From assembly GCF_004341625.1 (NCBI RefSeq), contig NZ_SLZG01000013.1:124001-188000 (forward strand): 64,000 nt of DNA, written 5' to 3'. This stretch comes from Rhizobium sp. BK376 (GTDB taxonomy: Bacteria; Pseudomonadota; Alphaproteobacteria; Rhizobiales; Rhizobiaceae). The notes beneath the pieces were generated by a model. It had not been told where the DNA came from. It ran no database searches and saw only the letters and a list, made by a program, of their open reading frames with translations. Made by a program: the position numbers and the translations under genes. Positions 42,557 through 51,475 of the stretch are shown in pieces (positions within the stretch are counted from its first letter, which is position 1; every line of letters begins with the position of its first letter).

Positions 42557-43912
42557 ATGACGGAAGCAGTCAGACAAGGCCAGTTGAAGCTTGGCGCGCT
42601 CTTTCATCCGACGGGAAACCATGTTGCGTCCTGGCTCCATCCGGAAGCGCAAATTGATGCCGGATCCAACTTCCGTCACTACGCCGAACTGGCGCAAACG
42701 GCCGAGCGCGGCAAGTTCGACACCCTCTTCCTGGCAGACGCCCTGGCAATCCGCGATGGCGACCCGGATGTGATGAAGCGTTGGCCGCAGTATATGTCGT
42801 ATTTCGAGCCCGTCACTCTTCTGTCCGCGCTGGCGGTGGTTACCGAGCACATTGGCCTGATTGCCACCTCGACCACCAGCTACAACGAACCCTTCCATGT
42901 CGCGCGCCGCTATGCCTCGCTTGATCATATCAGCGGCGGTCGCGCGGGCTGGAATGTCGTAACCTCCACAAATCCCAGGGAACCGGTGAATTTCGGGCGG
43001 GACGCTCATTTCGGCCACGCGGAGCGGTATAAGCGGGCAAAGGAATTCGTCGAGGTCGTCTGCGGGCTATGGGACAGTTGGGACGACGATGCCTTTGTCC
43101 GCGACAGAGGAACCGCCACCTATTTCAATCCGTCGGGCCTCCATCCGCTCCATCATCACGGCGATTTTTTCAACGTCGAAGGCCCGCTGAACATTGCCCG
43201 GCCGCCGCAGGGCTACCCTGTTATTGCGCAGGCGGGCTCGTCGGAAGACGGCAAGGAACTGGCTGCGGAGACGGCGGAAATCGTCTTCTCCGCCCAGACC
43301 CGGCTTGAGGCTGCGGTCGCCTTCTACCAGGACCTCAAGGGGCGGATGGCGAAGTTCGGGCGAAAGCCGGAGGAACTCAAAATCCTTCCGGGCCTCAATC
43401 CGATTATAGGCCGCACCGAAGCGGAAGCCCGGGAGAAACATGAATACCTGCAGTCCCTGATCCATCCGAGCGTCGGGGCTATGTTGCTTTCGGCGGAGTT
43501 GGGCATCGACCTGACCGGCTTGCCCGTCGACGAGCCGGTGCCGGATGAGCTCATACCCTCGGACACGAATGCAAGCAAAAGCGGCCTGAAGATCATGGTG
43601 GACATGATCCGCCATGAAAGACTGACCATCCGCCAGATGTATCTGCGATACGCCGGGGCGAGAGGTCAAAGGACGATTGTGGGAACGCCGGAGCAAATTG
43701 CCAATGACATGGCATCTTGGTACCGGGCCCATGCCGTCGATGGTTTTCTTATCCAGCCTGCGACTCTCCCCGGCGGGCTCAACGATTTTGTCGACGGGGT
43801 CGTGCCTATTCTGCAGGAGATGGGTGTGTTTCGCCGTGAATATGAAGGCGACACTTTGCGCGAAAATCTGGGTCTCAAACGACCCGCCGGCAGATATGCG
43901 CAATCGGTATGA
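42557..43912 (+). CDS. FMN-dependent monooxygenase, NtaA/SnaA/DszA family
   Basis: A 451-aa class C flavin monooxygenase of the bacterial-luciferase-like fold. Family signatures include KLGALFHPTGNHVASWLHPEAQ, AERGKFDTLFLADALAIR, FEPVTLLSALAVVTEHIGLIATSTTSYNEPFHVARRYASLDHISGGRAGWNVVTSTN, PQGYPVIAQAGSSEDGKELAAETAEIVFSAQ and GTPEQIANDMASWYRAHAVDGFLI. Such enzymes oxidise aminopolycarboxylates (NtaA, EmoA), sulfur heterocycles (DszA), pristinamycin II (SnaA) and others with FMNH2 from a partner reductase. The transporter upstream and reductase downstream suggest uptake, then oxidative cleavage of one compound. GAGGAACAT precedes ATG 42557. Confidence 0.9.
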   Translation: MTEAVRQGQLKLGALFHPTGNHVASWLHPEAQIDAGSNFRHYAELAQTAERGKFDTLFLADALAIRDGDPDVMKRWPQYMSYFEPVTLLSALAVVTEHIGLIATSTTSYNEPFHVARRYASLDHISGGRAGWNVVTSTNPREPVNFGRDAHFGHAERYKRAKEFVEVVCGLWDSWDDDAFVRDRGTATYFNPSGLHPLHHHGDFFNVEGPLNIARPPQGYPVIAQAGSSEDGKELAAETAEIVFSAQTRLEAAVAFYQDLKGRMAKFGRKPEELKILPGLNPIIGRTEAEAREKHEYLQSLIHPSVGAMLLSAELGIDLTGLPVDEPVPDELIPSDTNASKSGLKIMVDMIRHERLTIRQMYLRYAGARGQRTIVGTPEQIANDMASWYRAHAVDGFLIQPATLPGGLNDFVDGVVPILQEMGVFRREYEGDTLRENLGLKRPAGRYAQSV

Positions 43913-43961
43913 CAGCGATCACCGCAGATCACGCAAGTGCCTGATACCGGAAGCAGCACCA

Positions 43962-44489
43962 ATGCAGTCGCAGCCCGTCGAGCATCAAAAATCGGAGGAA
44001 GCCCTGAGAGCCGGCTTTCGCAACGCAATGGCGCGGCTTGGCGCAGCGGTAAACATCGTCACGACCGACGGACCGGGCGGGCGAACCGGCTTTGCCGCGA
44101 CCGCTGTCTGCAGCGTCAGCGACGCGCCGCCGAGCCTGCTGGTCTGCGTCAACAGGGCGTCATCGGCCTATGCTCCCGTCATCCGAAATGGACTTCTTTG
44201 CGTCAACGTTGCCAGTGGTCATCACCAGCCGCTGTGTCAGCTCTTTGGTGGCAAAACAGCGGCGGAGGATCGCTTCAGGCTCGGTTCCTGGTCAACACTG
44301 GCGACCGGATGCCCGGGCCTTGATGACGCATTGGAAGCCTTTGACTGCAGGGTAGGTTCCTGCATACCGAGCGGCAGCCATAACATTCTCATCTGTGACG
44401 TTCTTGCCATGAAATCCCGAACCGAGGGTCGCGGACTTATCTATTTCGACCGCGCATATCATAACATCGCCGGTTCAAGCGTAACGTGA
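43962..44489 (+). CDS. Flavin reductase (NtaB/HpaC-like)
   Basis: A 175-aa NAD(P)H:flavin oxidoreductase of the flavin-reductase-like FMN-binding split-barrel family (FRNAMARLGAAVNIVTTDGPGGRTGFAATAVCSVSDAPPSLLVCVNRASSAYAPVIRNGLLCVNVASGHHQPLCQLFGG...AEDRFRLGSW). It should supply FMNH2 to the adjacent monooxygenase, a standard two-component pairing. The frame extends upstream into the monooxygenase gene; ATG 43962 with GGAAG upstream gives the normal length. Confidence 0.87.
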   Translation: MQSQPVEHQKSEEALRAGFRNAMARLGAAVNIVTTDGPGGRTGFAATAVCSVSDAPPSLLVCVNRASSAYAPVIRNGLLCVNVASGHHQPLCQLFGGKTAAEDRFRLGSWSTLATGCPGLDDALEAFDCRVGSCIPSGSHNILICDVLAMKSRTEGRGLIYFDRAYHNIAGSSVT

Positions 44490-44598
44490 CGACGGCGCGT
44501 CGTGATCCTGTCCAGCGAGCGCAGATCTCCGGCGTTGATGGTGACCTTGCGCTGTCCCGACTGACCTAAAGCTGTGTCGCGGACCTGAGTGCGAGCCT

Positions 44599-45405
44599 CT
44601 ACCGCATTCTGTGGGTGATAAGGCGCTGTGAGCGGCTGAGCGATTGCGCGGTCTCGATGACAAGCGGGGCGAACCGCTCGCGGAATGCCTCGACGCCCCA
44701 GTCGCCGGTCGAGGCGGCAATGTGAACGGCGGCGATGGGCCTGCCATTGGCGTCGATGACGGCGGCGCCGATGGTGATTTCGCCGAGGACCATTTCCTCG
44801 ACGGCCAGGCCATAGCCTTGCTCCCCCGCCTCCTCGACCTTTCGCATGATTGTCTCAGGGTCGGTGATGGTCTTGGCGGTCTTGGCCCTAAGGTCCGACC
44901 TCGACAGGATGGAGGACACTTCATGGGCGGGAAGCTGCGCGAGAATTGCCCGGCCGCCGGAGGTGCAGAAAACCGGGATGCGGCGGCCGATGAGCGAGCC
45001 GTCGAAATATTCCCGCTTGGTCTGCTGGCGAATGACGTAGATCGTCGTCGTATCGTCGTAGAGCGAGAGATTGGCCCGTTCGCCGCAGGAATTGCGGAGA
45101 TCGACAAGCGCCGGTGTTGCGAGTTCGATCAGCGCGTTCGATCGCAGATAATAAAAGGAGAGATCGAGAACCGGCTTGCCGAGGCGGAAACGCCGGGTTC
45201 GTTCGTCCTTTTCCAGATAGCCGAGCTGCCAAAGCGTATGCGTAAAGCGCTGGGTGGCGCTTTTGTCGAGACCCGTGAGATCAGCGATTTCCATCAGGCT
45301 CAGATCGGTGATCGTCTGCCCGAAAGCCTCCAGAACGCGAAAGGCCTTCGCAACCGATGCGACATGCAATGGGTCACCGCGCTCCGACACGTCAGTGTTT
45401 GACAT
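44599..45405 (-). CDS. IclR-family regulator
   Basis: A 268-aa IclR protein: N-terminal winged helix (SVAKAFRVLEAFGQTITDLSLMEIADLTGLDKSATQRFTHTLWQLGYLEKDERTRRFRLGKPVLDL, about residues 17-82) and a GAF-like effector domain (IGRRIPVFCTSGGRAILAQLPAHEV; GYGLAVEEMVLGEITIGAAVIDANGRPIAAVHIAAS). It is divergent from the MHS transporter gene. A perfect palindrome at 45433-45444 lies in the shared promoter. It probably controls the 45.5-50.3 kb operon. Confidence 0.9.
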   Translation of the reverse strand: MSNTDVSERGDPLHVASVAKAFRVLEAFGQTITDLSLMEIADLTGLDKSATQRFTHTLWQLGYLEKDERTRRFRLGKPVLDLSFYYLRSNALIELATPALVDLRNSCGERANLSLYDDTTTIYVIRQQTKREYFDGSLIGRRIPVFCTSGGRAILAQLPAHEVSSILSRSDLRAKTAKTITDPETIMRKVEEAGEQGYGLAVEEMVLGEITIGAAVIDANGRPIAAVHIAASTGDWGVEAFRERFAPLVIETAQSLSRSQRLITHRMR

Positions 45406-45432
45406 CGTCTCCCTCCCAAATTATAATTTTAA

Positions 45433-45444
45433 GTATTGCAATAC
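45433..45444. promoter_or_regulatory. IclR-type operator GTATTGCAATAC
   Basis: A perfect 12-bp palindrome in an AT-rich stretch lies 28 bases before the IclR start and 41 bases before the transporter start. Location and symmetry suit an IclR dimer site. Confidence 0.5.
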
Positions 45445-45484
45445 AATACCAAAAACTAAGATGCAAGAGTGAGTGGGAACAGAG

Positions 45485-46786
45485 ATGAGCAGCAGCATGA
45501 ACACGACATCCAATCATTTCGCCGAGGCCGACAGTCCATCCCATATGGAAAGCTGGCGGGCCGTCAGTGCCGCGATCGCCGGCAATATTCTCGAATGGTA
45601 TGATTTCGCGATCTACGGTTACGTCGCGACGATCATTGCCCGAAACTTCTTCCCAAGCGGCGACGAAGTCGGTGCCCTCCTGGCGACGTTCGCCACTTTC
45701 GGCATCGGCTTCGTCGCCAGACCGTTGGGCGGGATCATCATCGGCCGCATGGGCGACACGAAGGGACGAAAGGCAGCGCTGCTGCTGACGATCTTCCTGA
45801 TGGCGATCGGCACGATCGGCATCGGCCTTATTCCCACCTATAGCTCGATCGGACTGTTTGCGCCGCTGCTGCTGTTGATCTGCCGCCTGATGCAGGGCTT
45901 TGCGGCCGGCGGCGAATGGGGCGGTGCGACAGCCTTCATCGTCGAATGGGCGCCACAGAACCGGCGCGGCTTCTTCGGCAGCTTCCAGCAGGCAAGTGTT
46001 GCCGGCGGATTGCTGATCGGCTCGGCCGTTGCGGCCATCTGCAGCACGGTTCTGTCAGGCGACCAGATGGAATCCTGGGGATGGCGCATTCCCTTCCTTC
46101 TCGGCATCCTGCTCGTGCCCGTCGGCATGTATATGCGCAGCGATATCGAGGAAACGCCGATCTATCGTGCCGCCAAGGACGTTGTGACCGCGTCTGAAAC
46201 GCCCGGCTGGATCCTGGCCGCGAAGGCGTTCGGCTTCACAATCCTCTGGACCGTGTCCTACTATGTCATCCTCTACTACATGCCGACCTTCACCGAAAAA
46301 TATGCCGGCCTCTCCCGCACGTCTTCGCTCTGGTCGAACACGATCGGCCTGGTCATGCTTGTCGTCGCCATTCCGCTCCTTGGCCTGCTCTCCGACAAGA
46401 TCGGCCGCAAGCCGCTCCTGATCGGCTGCTGCGTCGCCTTTGCCGTCCTGACCTACCCGTTGTTTTCCGTCATGCTGTCGGGTGCATCCCTGCCGACCGT
46501 CATCACTGTCCAGCTGATCTTCGGCTTGATGATCGCGATGTTCTCCGGACCGGGGCCTGCGGCAATCGCCGAGATCTTCCCGACGAGCACGCGCTCGACC
46601 TGGATGTCGACCGGCTATAGTCTCGCGACCAGCATTTTCGGCGGCTTCGCACCCTTCATCGCGACCTGGCTGATCAGCCGAACAGGCTCCCCGATCTCGC
46701 CGACCTATTACCTCATCGCCGCTGCGATCGCCTCGGTGATTGTGATTGCCACGCTGAAGGAAACCGCCCACAGCGAGCTGCGCTAG
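45485..46786 (+). CDS. MHS-family (metabolite:H+ symporter) MFS transporter
   Basis: A 433-aa 12-helix transporter related to ShiA/ProP/KgtP. Characteristic are AAIAGNILEWYDFAIYGYVATIIARNFFP, ATFGIGFVARPLGGIIIGRMGDTKGRKAALLLTIFLMAIGTIGIGLIP, and RLMQGFAAGGEWGGATAFIVEWAPQNRRGFFGSFQQASVAGG. Such proteins import organic acids, osmolytes or amino acid derivatives with protons. The start may be ATG 45485 or GTG 45473. First gene of an operon with an SDR, a deacetylase and gamma-glutamyltransferase, whose substrate it presumably imports. Confidence 0.88.
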   Translation: MSSSMNTTSNHFAEADSPSHMESWRAVSAAIAGNILEWYDFAIYGYVATIIARNFFPSGDEVGALLATFATFGIGFVARPLGGIIIGRMGDTKGRKAALLLTIFLMAIGTIGIGLIPTYSSIGLFAPLLLLICRLMQGFAAGGEWGGATAFIVEWAPQNRRGFFGSFQQASVAGGLLIGSAVAAICSTVLSGDQMESWGWRIPFLLGILLVPVGMYMRSDIEETPIYRAAKDVVTASETPGWILAAKAFGFTILWTVSYYVILYYMPTFTEKYAGLSRTSSLWSNTIGLVMLVVAIPLLGLLSDKIGRKPLLIGCCVAFAVLTYPLFSVMLSGASLPTVITVQLIFGLMIAMFSGPGPAAIAEIFPTSTRSTWMSTGYSLATSIFGGFAPFIATWLISRTGSPISPTYYLIAAAIASVIVIATLKETAHSELR

Positions 46787-46857
46787 CAATTTTGACCGGC
46801 GCCTTTCCTCAGAGGTGCCGGTCGATCGAATTTGCATAGTGTCAAATGAGAAAGACG

Positions 46858-47604
46858 ATGAGCATGCTCGATTTTCAGGGAAAGACGGTCGCGATCAGCG
46901 GTGCGGCGCTTGGTTTGGGTCGGGCGATCGCGATCCGCTTTGCAGCTGCCGGCGCGAGAGTATTCGGCTGTGACATCAGCGATCCCGAGCCTCCGTTTGA
47001 AGGTAATATCGTCCTCGACAAGGTCGATCTCCTCGATCGCAAGGCGGGTGCGAAATGGATCGCGGATATCGAAGCGCGGACCGGCCGTGGCATCGACATC
47101 CTCGTCTGCAACGCTGGCGGCGTGGCCGGTCAGTTGAAAAAGCCCTTCGAGGATGTTGGCGACGAGGAGTGGGATCGGGTTGTCGACATCAATCTCGGCG
47201 CTGCCTTCGCGCTCTGCCGCGCGGTCGTCCCGGCCATGAAGCAACAGAAATCGGGGGCCATCGTGACGATCACCTCGGGCGCCGCCCTGCAGGCGTCCCT
47301 GACCGGTGTGCAGGCCTATTGTGCTTCCAAGCATGCGATGCTCGGCCTGACCCGGCAGCTTGCCCATGAGCTCGGTCCCTTCGGTATCCGCGTCAACAGC
47401 GTTGCGCCCGGCTTCGTTCATACGACATCGACCGATCGGCAATGGGCCTCCTATAGTGCCGATCGTCAGGCTGAGATCGTTCAGGCGGTGGCGCTGAAGC
47501 GCCTCGGCACGCCCGACGAAATCGCCAGGGCCGTGATGTTCTTCGCCTCCGATCTGGCGAGCTTCGTCAATGGCCAGGTTCTGTCGGTCGACGGCGGCAA
47601 ATAG
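46858..47604 (+). CDS. Short-chain dehydrogenase/reductase
   Basis: A 248-aa classical SDR: cofactor motif AISGAALGLGRAIAIRFAAAGARVFGCDIS (the TGxxxGxG turn is altered to SGAALGLG), VCNAGGVAG, catalytic serine in TITSGAALQ, YCASKHAMLGLTRQLAHELG and the C-terminal GQVLSVDGGK. The aspartate after the second strand (CDIS) suggests NAD preference. GAGAAAGACG precedes ATG 46858; ATG 46846 and 46864 are alternatives. Substrate unknown; operon context suggests a hydroxylated intermediate. Confidence 0.87.
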   Translation: MSMLDFQGKTVAISGAALGLGRAIAIRFAAAGARVFGCDISDPEPPFEGNIVLDKVDLLDRKAGAKWIADIEARTGRGIDILVCNAGGVAGQLKKPFEDVGDEEWDRVVDINLGAAFALCRAVVPAMKQQKSGAIVTITSGAALQASLTGVQAYCASKHAMLGLTRQLAHELGPFGIRVNSVAPGFVHTTSTDRQWASYSADRQAEIVQAVALKRLGTPDEIARAVMFFASDLASFVNGQVLSVDGGK

Positions 47605-47631
47605 AGATCATCAAGGAAAGGATTGTCCCTC

Positions 47632-48531
47632 ATGAGCAACGACGGCGATAAGCTTGGCGAACCCTGGCAGTGGGAAGAGGCGCATTGGCGCAAGCTCGTC
47701 AATCAGGCCCGGGCGGGCCGGCGGCTGGCGCCGGCCAAATGGAAGAACGACGCGCGCTGCGCGGTCGCTCTTTCCTTCGATTCCGACCACGAAACCAATG
47801 AGTTGCGGGATGGCGGCAAGTCGATCAGCCGCATGTCCTGGGGCCAGTATGGCAACCGCGTCGGTGTTCCACGCGTTCTCGATCTCCTGAAGCGCCATGA
47901 CATCAAGGCAAGCTTCTATGTGCCGGCCGTCGCAGCGCTCCTGCATCCCGACGAGCAGCGGCGTGTGATTGCCGAAGGCCACGAGATCGGCATTCACGGC
48001 TGGATCCACGAGCTGAATTCGGTGCTGCCCTATGATGTCGAGCGCGATCTGATGTTCCGCTCGACGGACACGCTGGAAAAGATCACCGGCGTTCGGCCGG
48101 TCGGTCTCAGAACGCCGTCCTGGGACTTCAGCCCGCATACGCTGCGCATCGAAACCGAGCTCGGCCTTCTCTACGATTCCTCGCTGATGGCCGATGAGGA
48201 TTGCTACGAACTCGTCATGGACGGCACGCCGACTGGCATCGTCGAGGTTCCGGTCGAGTGGGTCCGCGACGACGCCGTCTATTTCATGATGCATCGCTTC
48301 CAGTCGCTGCGTCCCTATACGCCGCCGAAAGACGTGCTCGACATCTTCCTGCGCGAATTCGATGCCGCCTACGAGGCGGGCGGCCTCTTCCAGCTCACCA
48401 TGCATCCGCACATCATCACGGCGCGCTCCAGGATCTGGATTCTTGAGGAGGTGATCCGGCACGCCAAGGCAAAGGGCGATGTCTGGTTCGCGACCCACGC
48501 CGAAGTCGCGCAATACGTCAAGGAATCCTGA
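47632..48531 (+). CDS. Polysaccharide-deacetylase-fold amidohydrolase
   Basis: A 299-aa NodB-homology protein. CAVALSFDSDHETN carries the first catalytic and metal-binding Asp residues (SFDxD variant). EGHEIGIHGWIHELN carries the metal-binding H-x3-H-like pair. RTPSWDFSPHTLRI and FQLTMHPHIIT complete the fold. Its cytosolic nature (no signal peptide) and catabolic setting resemble PuuE-type allantoinases and other small-molecule amidases rather than a cell-wall enzyme. AAGGA precedes ATG 47632. It may open an amide or formyl group of the imported substrate. Confidence 0.85.
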   Translation: MSNDGDKLGEPWQWEEAHWRKLVNQARAGRRLAPAKWKNDARCAVALSFDSDHETNELRDGGKSISRMSWGQYGNRVGVPRVLDLLKRHDIKASFYVPAVAALLHPDEQRRVIAEGHEIGIHGWIHELNSVLPYDVERDLMFRSTDTLEKITGVRPVGLRTPSWDFSPHTLRIETELGLLYDSSLMADEDCYELVMDGTPTGIVEVPVEWVRDDAVYFMMHRFQSLRPYTPPKDVLDIFLREFDAAYEAGGLFQLTMHPHIITARSRIWILEEVIRHAKAKGDVWFATHAEVAQYVKES

Positions 48532-48653
48532 TTGCGAAGGAGCGCCACCGCGCTCCGACCGCCCGCAGGCAAATCCTCGCCGATGCAAACATAACCGGTG
48601 GCCGTGTGGCCGCCGCGCATCTGCCCGAAATCTTCTTTACGGGAGGCACGCCA

Positions 48654-50255
48654 TTGAGCGTCGAACGACCGACCTATCAAACCCAGAACTGGCTCGTCAG
48701 CAAACCGCATGCTGAGGGCAAGCATGGTATCGTGGTTTCGCAAAGCCGTGATGCCGCCATGGCCGGTGCGGCCATTCTGGAAGCCGGCGGCAATGCGGCC
48801 GACGCCGCCGTGGCGGCCTGCTTTGCGCTTGCCGCCGTCGAGCCCTGGAACAGCGGTCTTGGAGGCGTCGGCTTTGCGCTGGTTCTGCCGGCGGGAGAAA
48901 AGCAGGCCAAGGTCGTCGATTTCGGACCGATCGCACCGCGTCGCGCCGACCCGTCCGACTATCCGTTGACCGGCGCGGTCAAACAGGACCTTTTCACCTG
49001 GCCGGAGGTCGAGGGCGACCGCAATATTCACGGACCTCTATCCTTCTGCATACCGTCGGCCGTCGCAGGCTATGCCAAGCTCAAGGAGACATTCGGTACC
49101 GACATGCCGGTCAGCGACCTGCTGCAGCCCGCCATCGGCCTTGCCAAGCGCGGCCTTCCGCAGGATTGGTACACGACCTTGAAGGTGGCCTCCTCGGCCT
49201 CCGTCCTGCGCCTCTATTCCGAAAGCGCGCGCATCTATCTGCCGAACGGTCTTCCGCCCGTGCCGCCTTACCAGGGGGTGCCGGGCTTCTTCAGACTTGG
49301 CGGCCTTCAGCAAACCCTGGAGCGGCTGGCCGCATCCGGTCTCGACGATTTCTATTCCGGCTCGATCGCTGCCGATCTTGCCGGTGACATCGCCGAACTC
49401 GGCGGTGTCGTCGATGCGCAGGACCTTTCCGGCTACCGCGCCGCGGTGCGCGATGCGCCTGGTATCGATTGGCGTGGAACGCATACTGTTCATACCGCCG
49501 GCGGCCTGACGGCCGCGCCAACGCTCGCGCAGGTCATTGCCGGCATGACGCATGCCGATCTTGCCGGCGAACAACCGGGACCCGAGTGGTTTGCGCGCCT
49601 TTCAAGGGTAATGCAGGACGCCTATGCAAACCGACTGGAGGGTCTCGGAGCCTCCGAGATGGCGACGGAGCCCGGCGATACCTGCACCACGCACCTCACC
49701 GTCGTTGACGGCGAAGGCAATCTGGTCGCCGTCACCACGACGCTGCTGTCGTCGATGGGCAGCCGCGTCGTGCTGCCGTCGACGGGCGTCCTGATGAACA
49801 ACGGCATGATGTGGTTCGATCCGCGGCCGGGTAGCGCCAATGCGATCAAGCCGGGCGCACGTCCCCTCTGCAACATGTGCCCGGTTATCGTCACGCCCAA
49901 GGACGGAAGCTGGCCGCGCATGGCCGCCGGCGCCTCCGGAGGGCGGCGGATTCTCGCCAGCATCTACCAGATGCTGGCTTTCACGCTCGACTTCGGGCTT
50001 GATCTCGCCGATGTCACCCATCTGCCGCGGATCGACGTGTCAGGCCCTGATGGCGTCAACGCCGATCGGCGATTGCCGGATGCGGTCCTGTCCGCACTTA
50101 ATGAAACGGGCCCGCTGTCGATCGTCGAACACAGCGTCCTGCCGATCAATTTCGCCTGTCCCAACATGATCATCGTCGATCAAAGCGGTGCGGTCGGCTG
50201 CAGCGATGTGATATCCCCGTGGTCGGCGGCAATTGCAGCCGATATTGCAAACTGA
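48654..50255 (+). CDS. Gamma-glutamyltransferase-family enzyme
   Basis: A 533-aa Ntn-hydrolase of the GGT family, made as a precursor cleaved before a threonine. The likely nucleophile is in EPGDTCTTHLTVVDGEGNLVAVTTTL. GIVVSQSRDAAMAGAAILEAGGNAADAAVAACFALAAVEPWNSGLGGVGFALV and AGASGGRRILASIYQMLAFTLDFG are typical. I choose TTG 48654, preceded by GGGAGG at 8 bases; the frame is open to 48606. No signal peptide is evident, so it is probably cytoplasmic, unlike classical periplasmic GGT. Closely related enzymes act as acylases or amidohydrolases. Last intact gene of this operon before an IS-disrupted gene. Confidence 0.88.
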   Translation: MSVERPTYQTQNWLVSKPHAEGKHGIVVSQSRDAAMAGAAILEAGGNAADAAVAACFALAAVEPWNSGLGGVGFALVLPAGEKQAKVVDFGPIAPRRADPSDYPLTGAVKQDLFTWPEVEGDRNIHGPLSFCIPSAVAGYAKLKETFGTDMPVSDLLQPAIGLAKRGLPQDWYTTLKVASSASVLRLYSESARIYLPNGLPPVPPYQGVPGFFRLGGLQQTLERLAASGLDDFYSGSIAADLAGDIAELGGVVDAQDLSGYRAAVRDAPGIDWRGTHTVHTAGGLTAAPTLAQVIAGMTHADLAGEQPGPEWFARLSRVMQDAYANRLEGLGASEMATEPGDTCTTHLTVVDGEGNLVAVTTTLLSSMGSRVVLPSTGVLMNNGMMWFDPRPGSANAIKPGARPLCNMCPVIVTPKDGSWPRMAAGASGGRRILASIYQMLAFTLDFGLDLADVTHLPRIDVSGPDGVNADRRLPDAVLSALNETGPLSIVEHSVLPINFACPNMIIVDQSGAVGCSDVISPWSAAIAADIAN

Positions 50256-50320
50256 CATCGAAGCCCAAGCCGCGCTGCTGGGCAGGGCTTGGCAATCGCC
50301 GCACGGGATTGGATAGAGAC

Positions 50321-50414
50321 ATGATGATCCGCTTAGACACGATCGAAACCCCTGCCATTCTCCTGGATCGCACCGTACTGGAGCGAAACATGGCATTGGT
50401 GCACCGATCGTTAG
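50321..50414 (+). pseudogene. 5' stub of a D-serine dehydratase/D-threonine aldolase-like gene
   Basis: The translation IRLDTIETPAILLDRTVLERNMALVH matches the N-terminus of the alanine-racemase-fold D-amino-acid enzymes (xLETPALLLDxxxxERNIxxM). It then breaks off at about 50405-50414 where IS5-type sequence begins. It lies 65 bases after the gamma-glutamyltransferase gene in the same direction, so it was the next gene of the operon. The remainder of the gene is not in the window. Confidence 0.65.
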
Positions 50415-51475
50415 CGGTTACGCTTTATGGAGCGGCGATCGAAACAACGCCCAGTCACCGCTATGCCTTTCAAACACAATGCTGCCCGCCGTCATCGTAT
50501 CGGCAAGATGAAGTTCAAGGTGACGAACTGGGCAGAATACGAAGCCGGCCTTCGCCGTCGCGGCAGTCTGACGTTTTGGATAACACCGGAAGCGTTGTCG
50601 TCCTGGCAGGCGCCGAAGCGGACGACACGCGGCGGCCAGCCTCGCTATTCTGAACTGGCGATTGAGACCGCCTTGATGCTGGGCCTGGTGTTCGGCCTGC
50701 GTCTGCGACAGACGGAGGGCTTGCTGGTGTCGGCGCTCAAATTGATGGGGTTGGATCTCGCCGTGTCCGATCACACCACGCTGAGCCGGCGGGCACGGAC
50801 ATGGCGATCGATGAACAGGCCAAATGGTCGTAGCATTGCGAAAACGGGACCAGTCCACATCATCATCGACAGCACAGGGCTCGAAGTCTATGGTGCCGGC
50901 CAGTGGCTAGGGGAGAAGCACGGTGCTAAATCCCGTCGGCGCTGGCGCAAATTGCACCTTGCGCTGGACGCCGCCACCGGCGAAATCATCGCTCAAAACA
51001 TGACCGATCAGAATGCGGGCGACGCCTCACAGGTCGAACCGCTGCTCAATGAGATCGATCGACCGATTAGCCAGTTCACGACCGACGGCGCCTATGATGG
51101 TGAACCGACCTATGATGCCGTCGGTCGGCATAGCGGCCGATGCTGTCGTCGTCATTCCACCTCGATCAAACGCGATCGACGGCTCGCAAACGGGGATCGC
51201 CAGTCAGCGAGACCGACACATCGAAGCGATCAAGGCCCACGGTCGGATGAAATGGCAAGCAACGACCGGCTATGGCAAGCGCTCGCTGGTCGAGACCGCC
51301 ATCGGCCGATACAAATCGATCATCGGACACCGACTACGGGCACGCTCATTCAGCGCGCAACAGACCGAGGTCGCCATCGGCTGCGCCGCCCTCAATCGCA
51401 TGCTCGCATGCGCTCGCCCGAATTCCGTCCGCTGCCAAGCAGCAAAGGCATAGCGTCTGCTTCAAAGACAGAAAG
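50411..51475 (+). mobile_element. IS5-family insertion element (ends approximate)
   Basis: An IS of about 1.06 kb inferred from the transposase and from where the flanking genes lose similarity. The left junction is within about 50405-50415, next to a TTAG tetranucleotide of the kind IS5 members target. The right junction is within about 51455-51480. I see only a weak resemblance between possible terminal sequences (GGTTACGCTTT and GGGAACGACTTT read inward). The flanking genes are different truncated genes, so no target duplication is expected. A deletion accompanied or followed the insertion. Confidence 0.65.
50463..51453 (+). pseudogene. IS5-family transposase, frameshifted
   Basis: The N-terminal part (MPFKHNAARRHRIGKMKFKVTNWAEYEAGLRRRGSLTFW) starts at ATG 50463. 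It carries the first two catalytic aspartates (HIIIDSTGLEVYG, FTTDGAYDG). At about 51115-51125 the reading frame moves by +1. The second part (IAADAVVVIPPRSNAIDG...GYGKRSLVETAIGRYKSIIGHRLRARSF) carries the third acidic residue and ends at 51453. All three DDE residues are present but in two frames. Some IS5-family members use programmed frameshifting; I see no obvious slippery heptamer, so I call it disrupted. Confidence 0.7.

Noticed and set aside
51100..51130. Programmed frameshift in the IS5 transposase
   Set aside because: The needed shift is +1 and no slippery sequence is evident; flanking truncations also indicate a decayed element. Not fully excluded.
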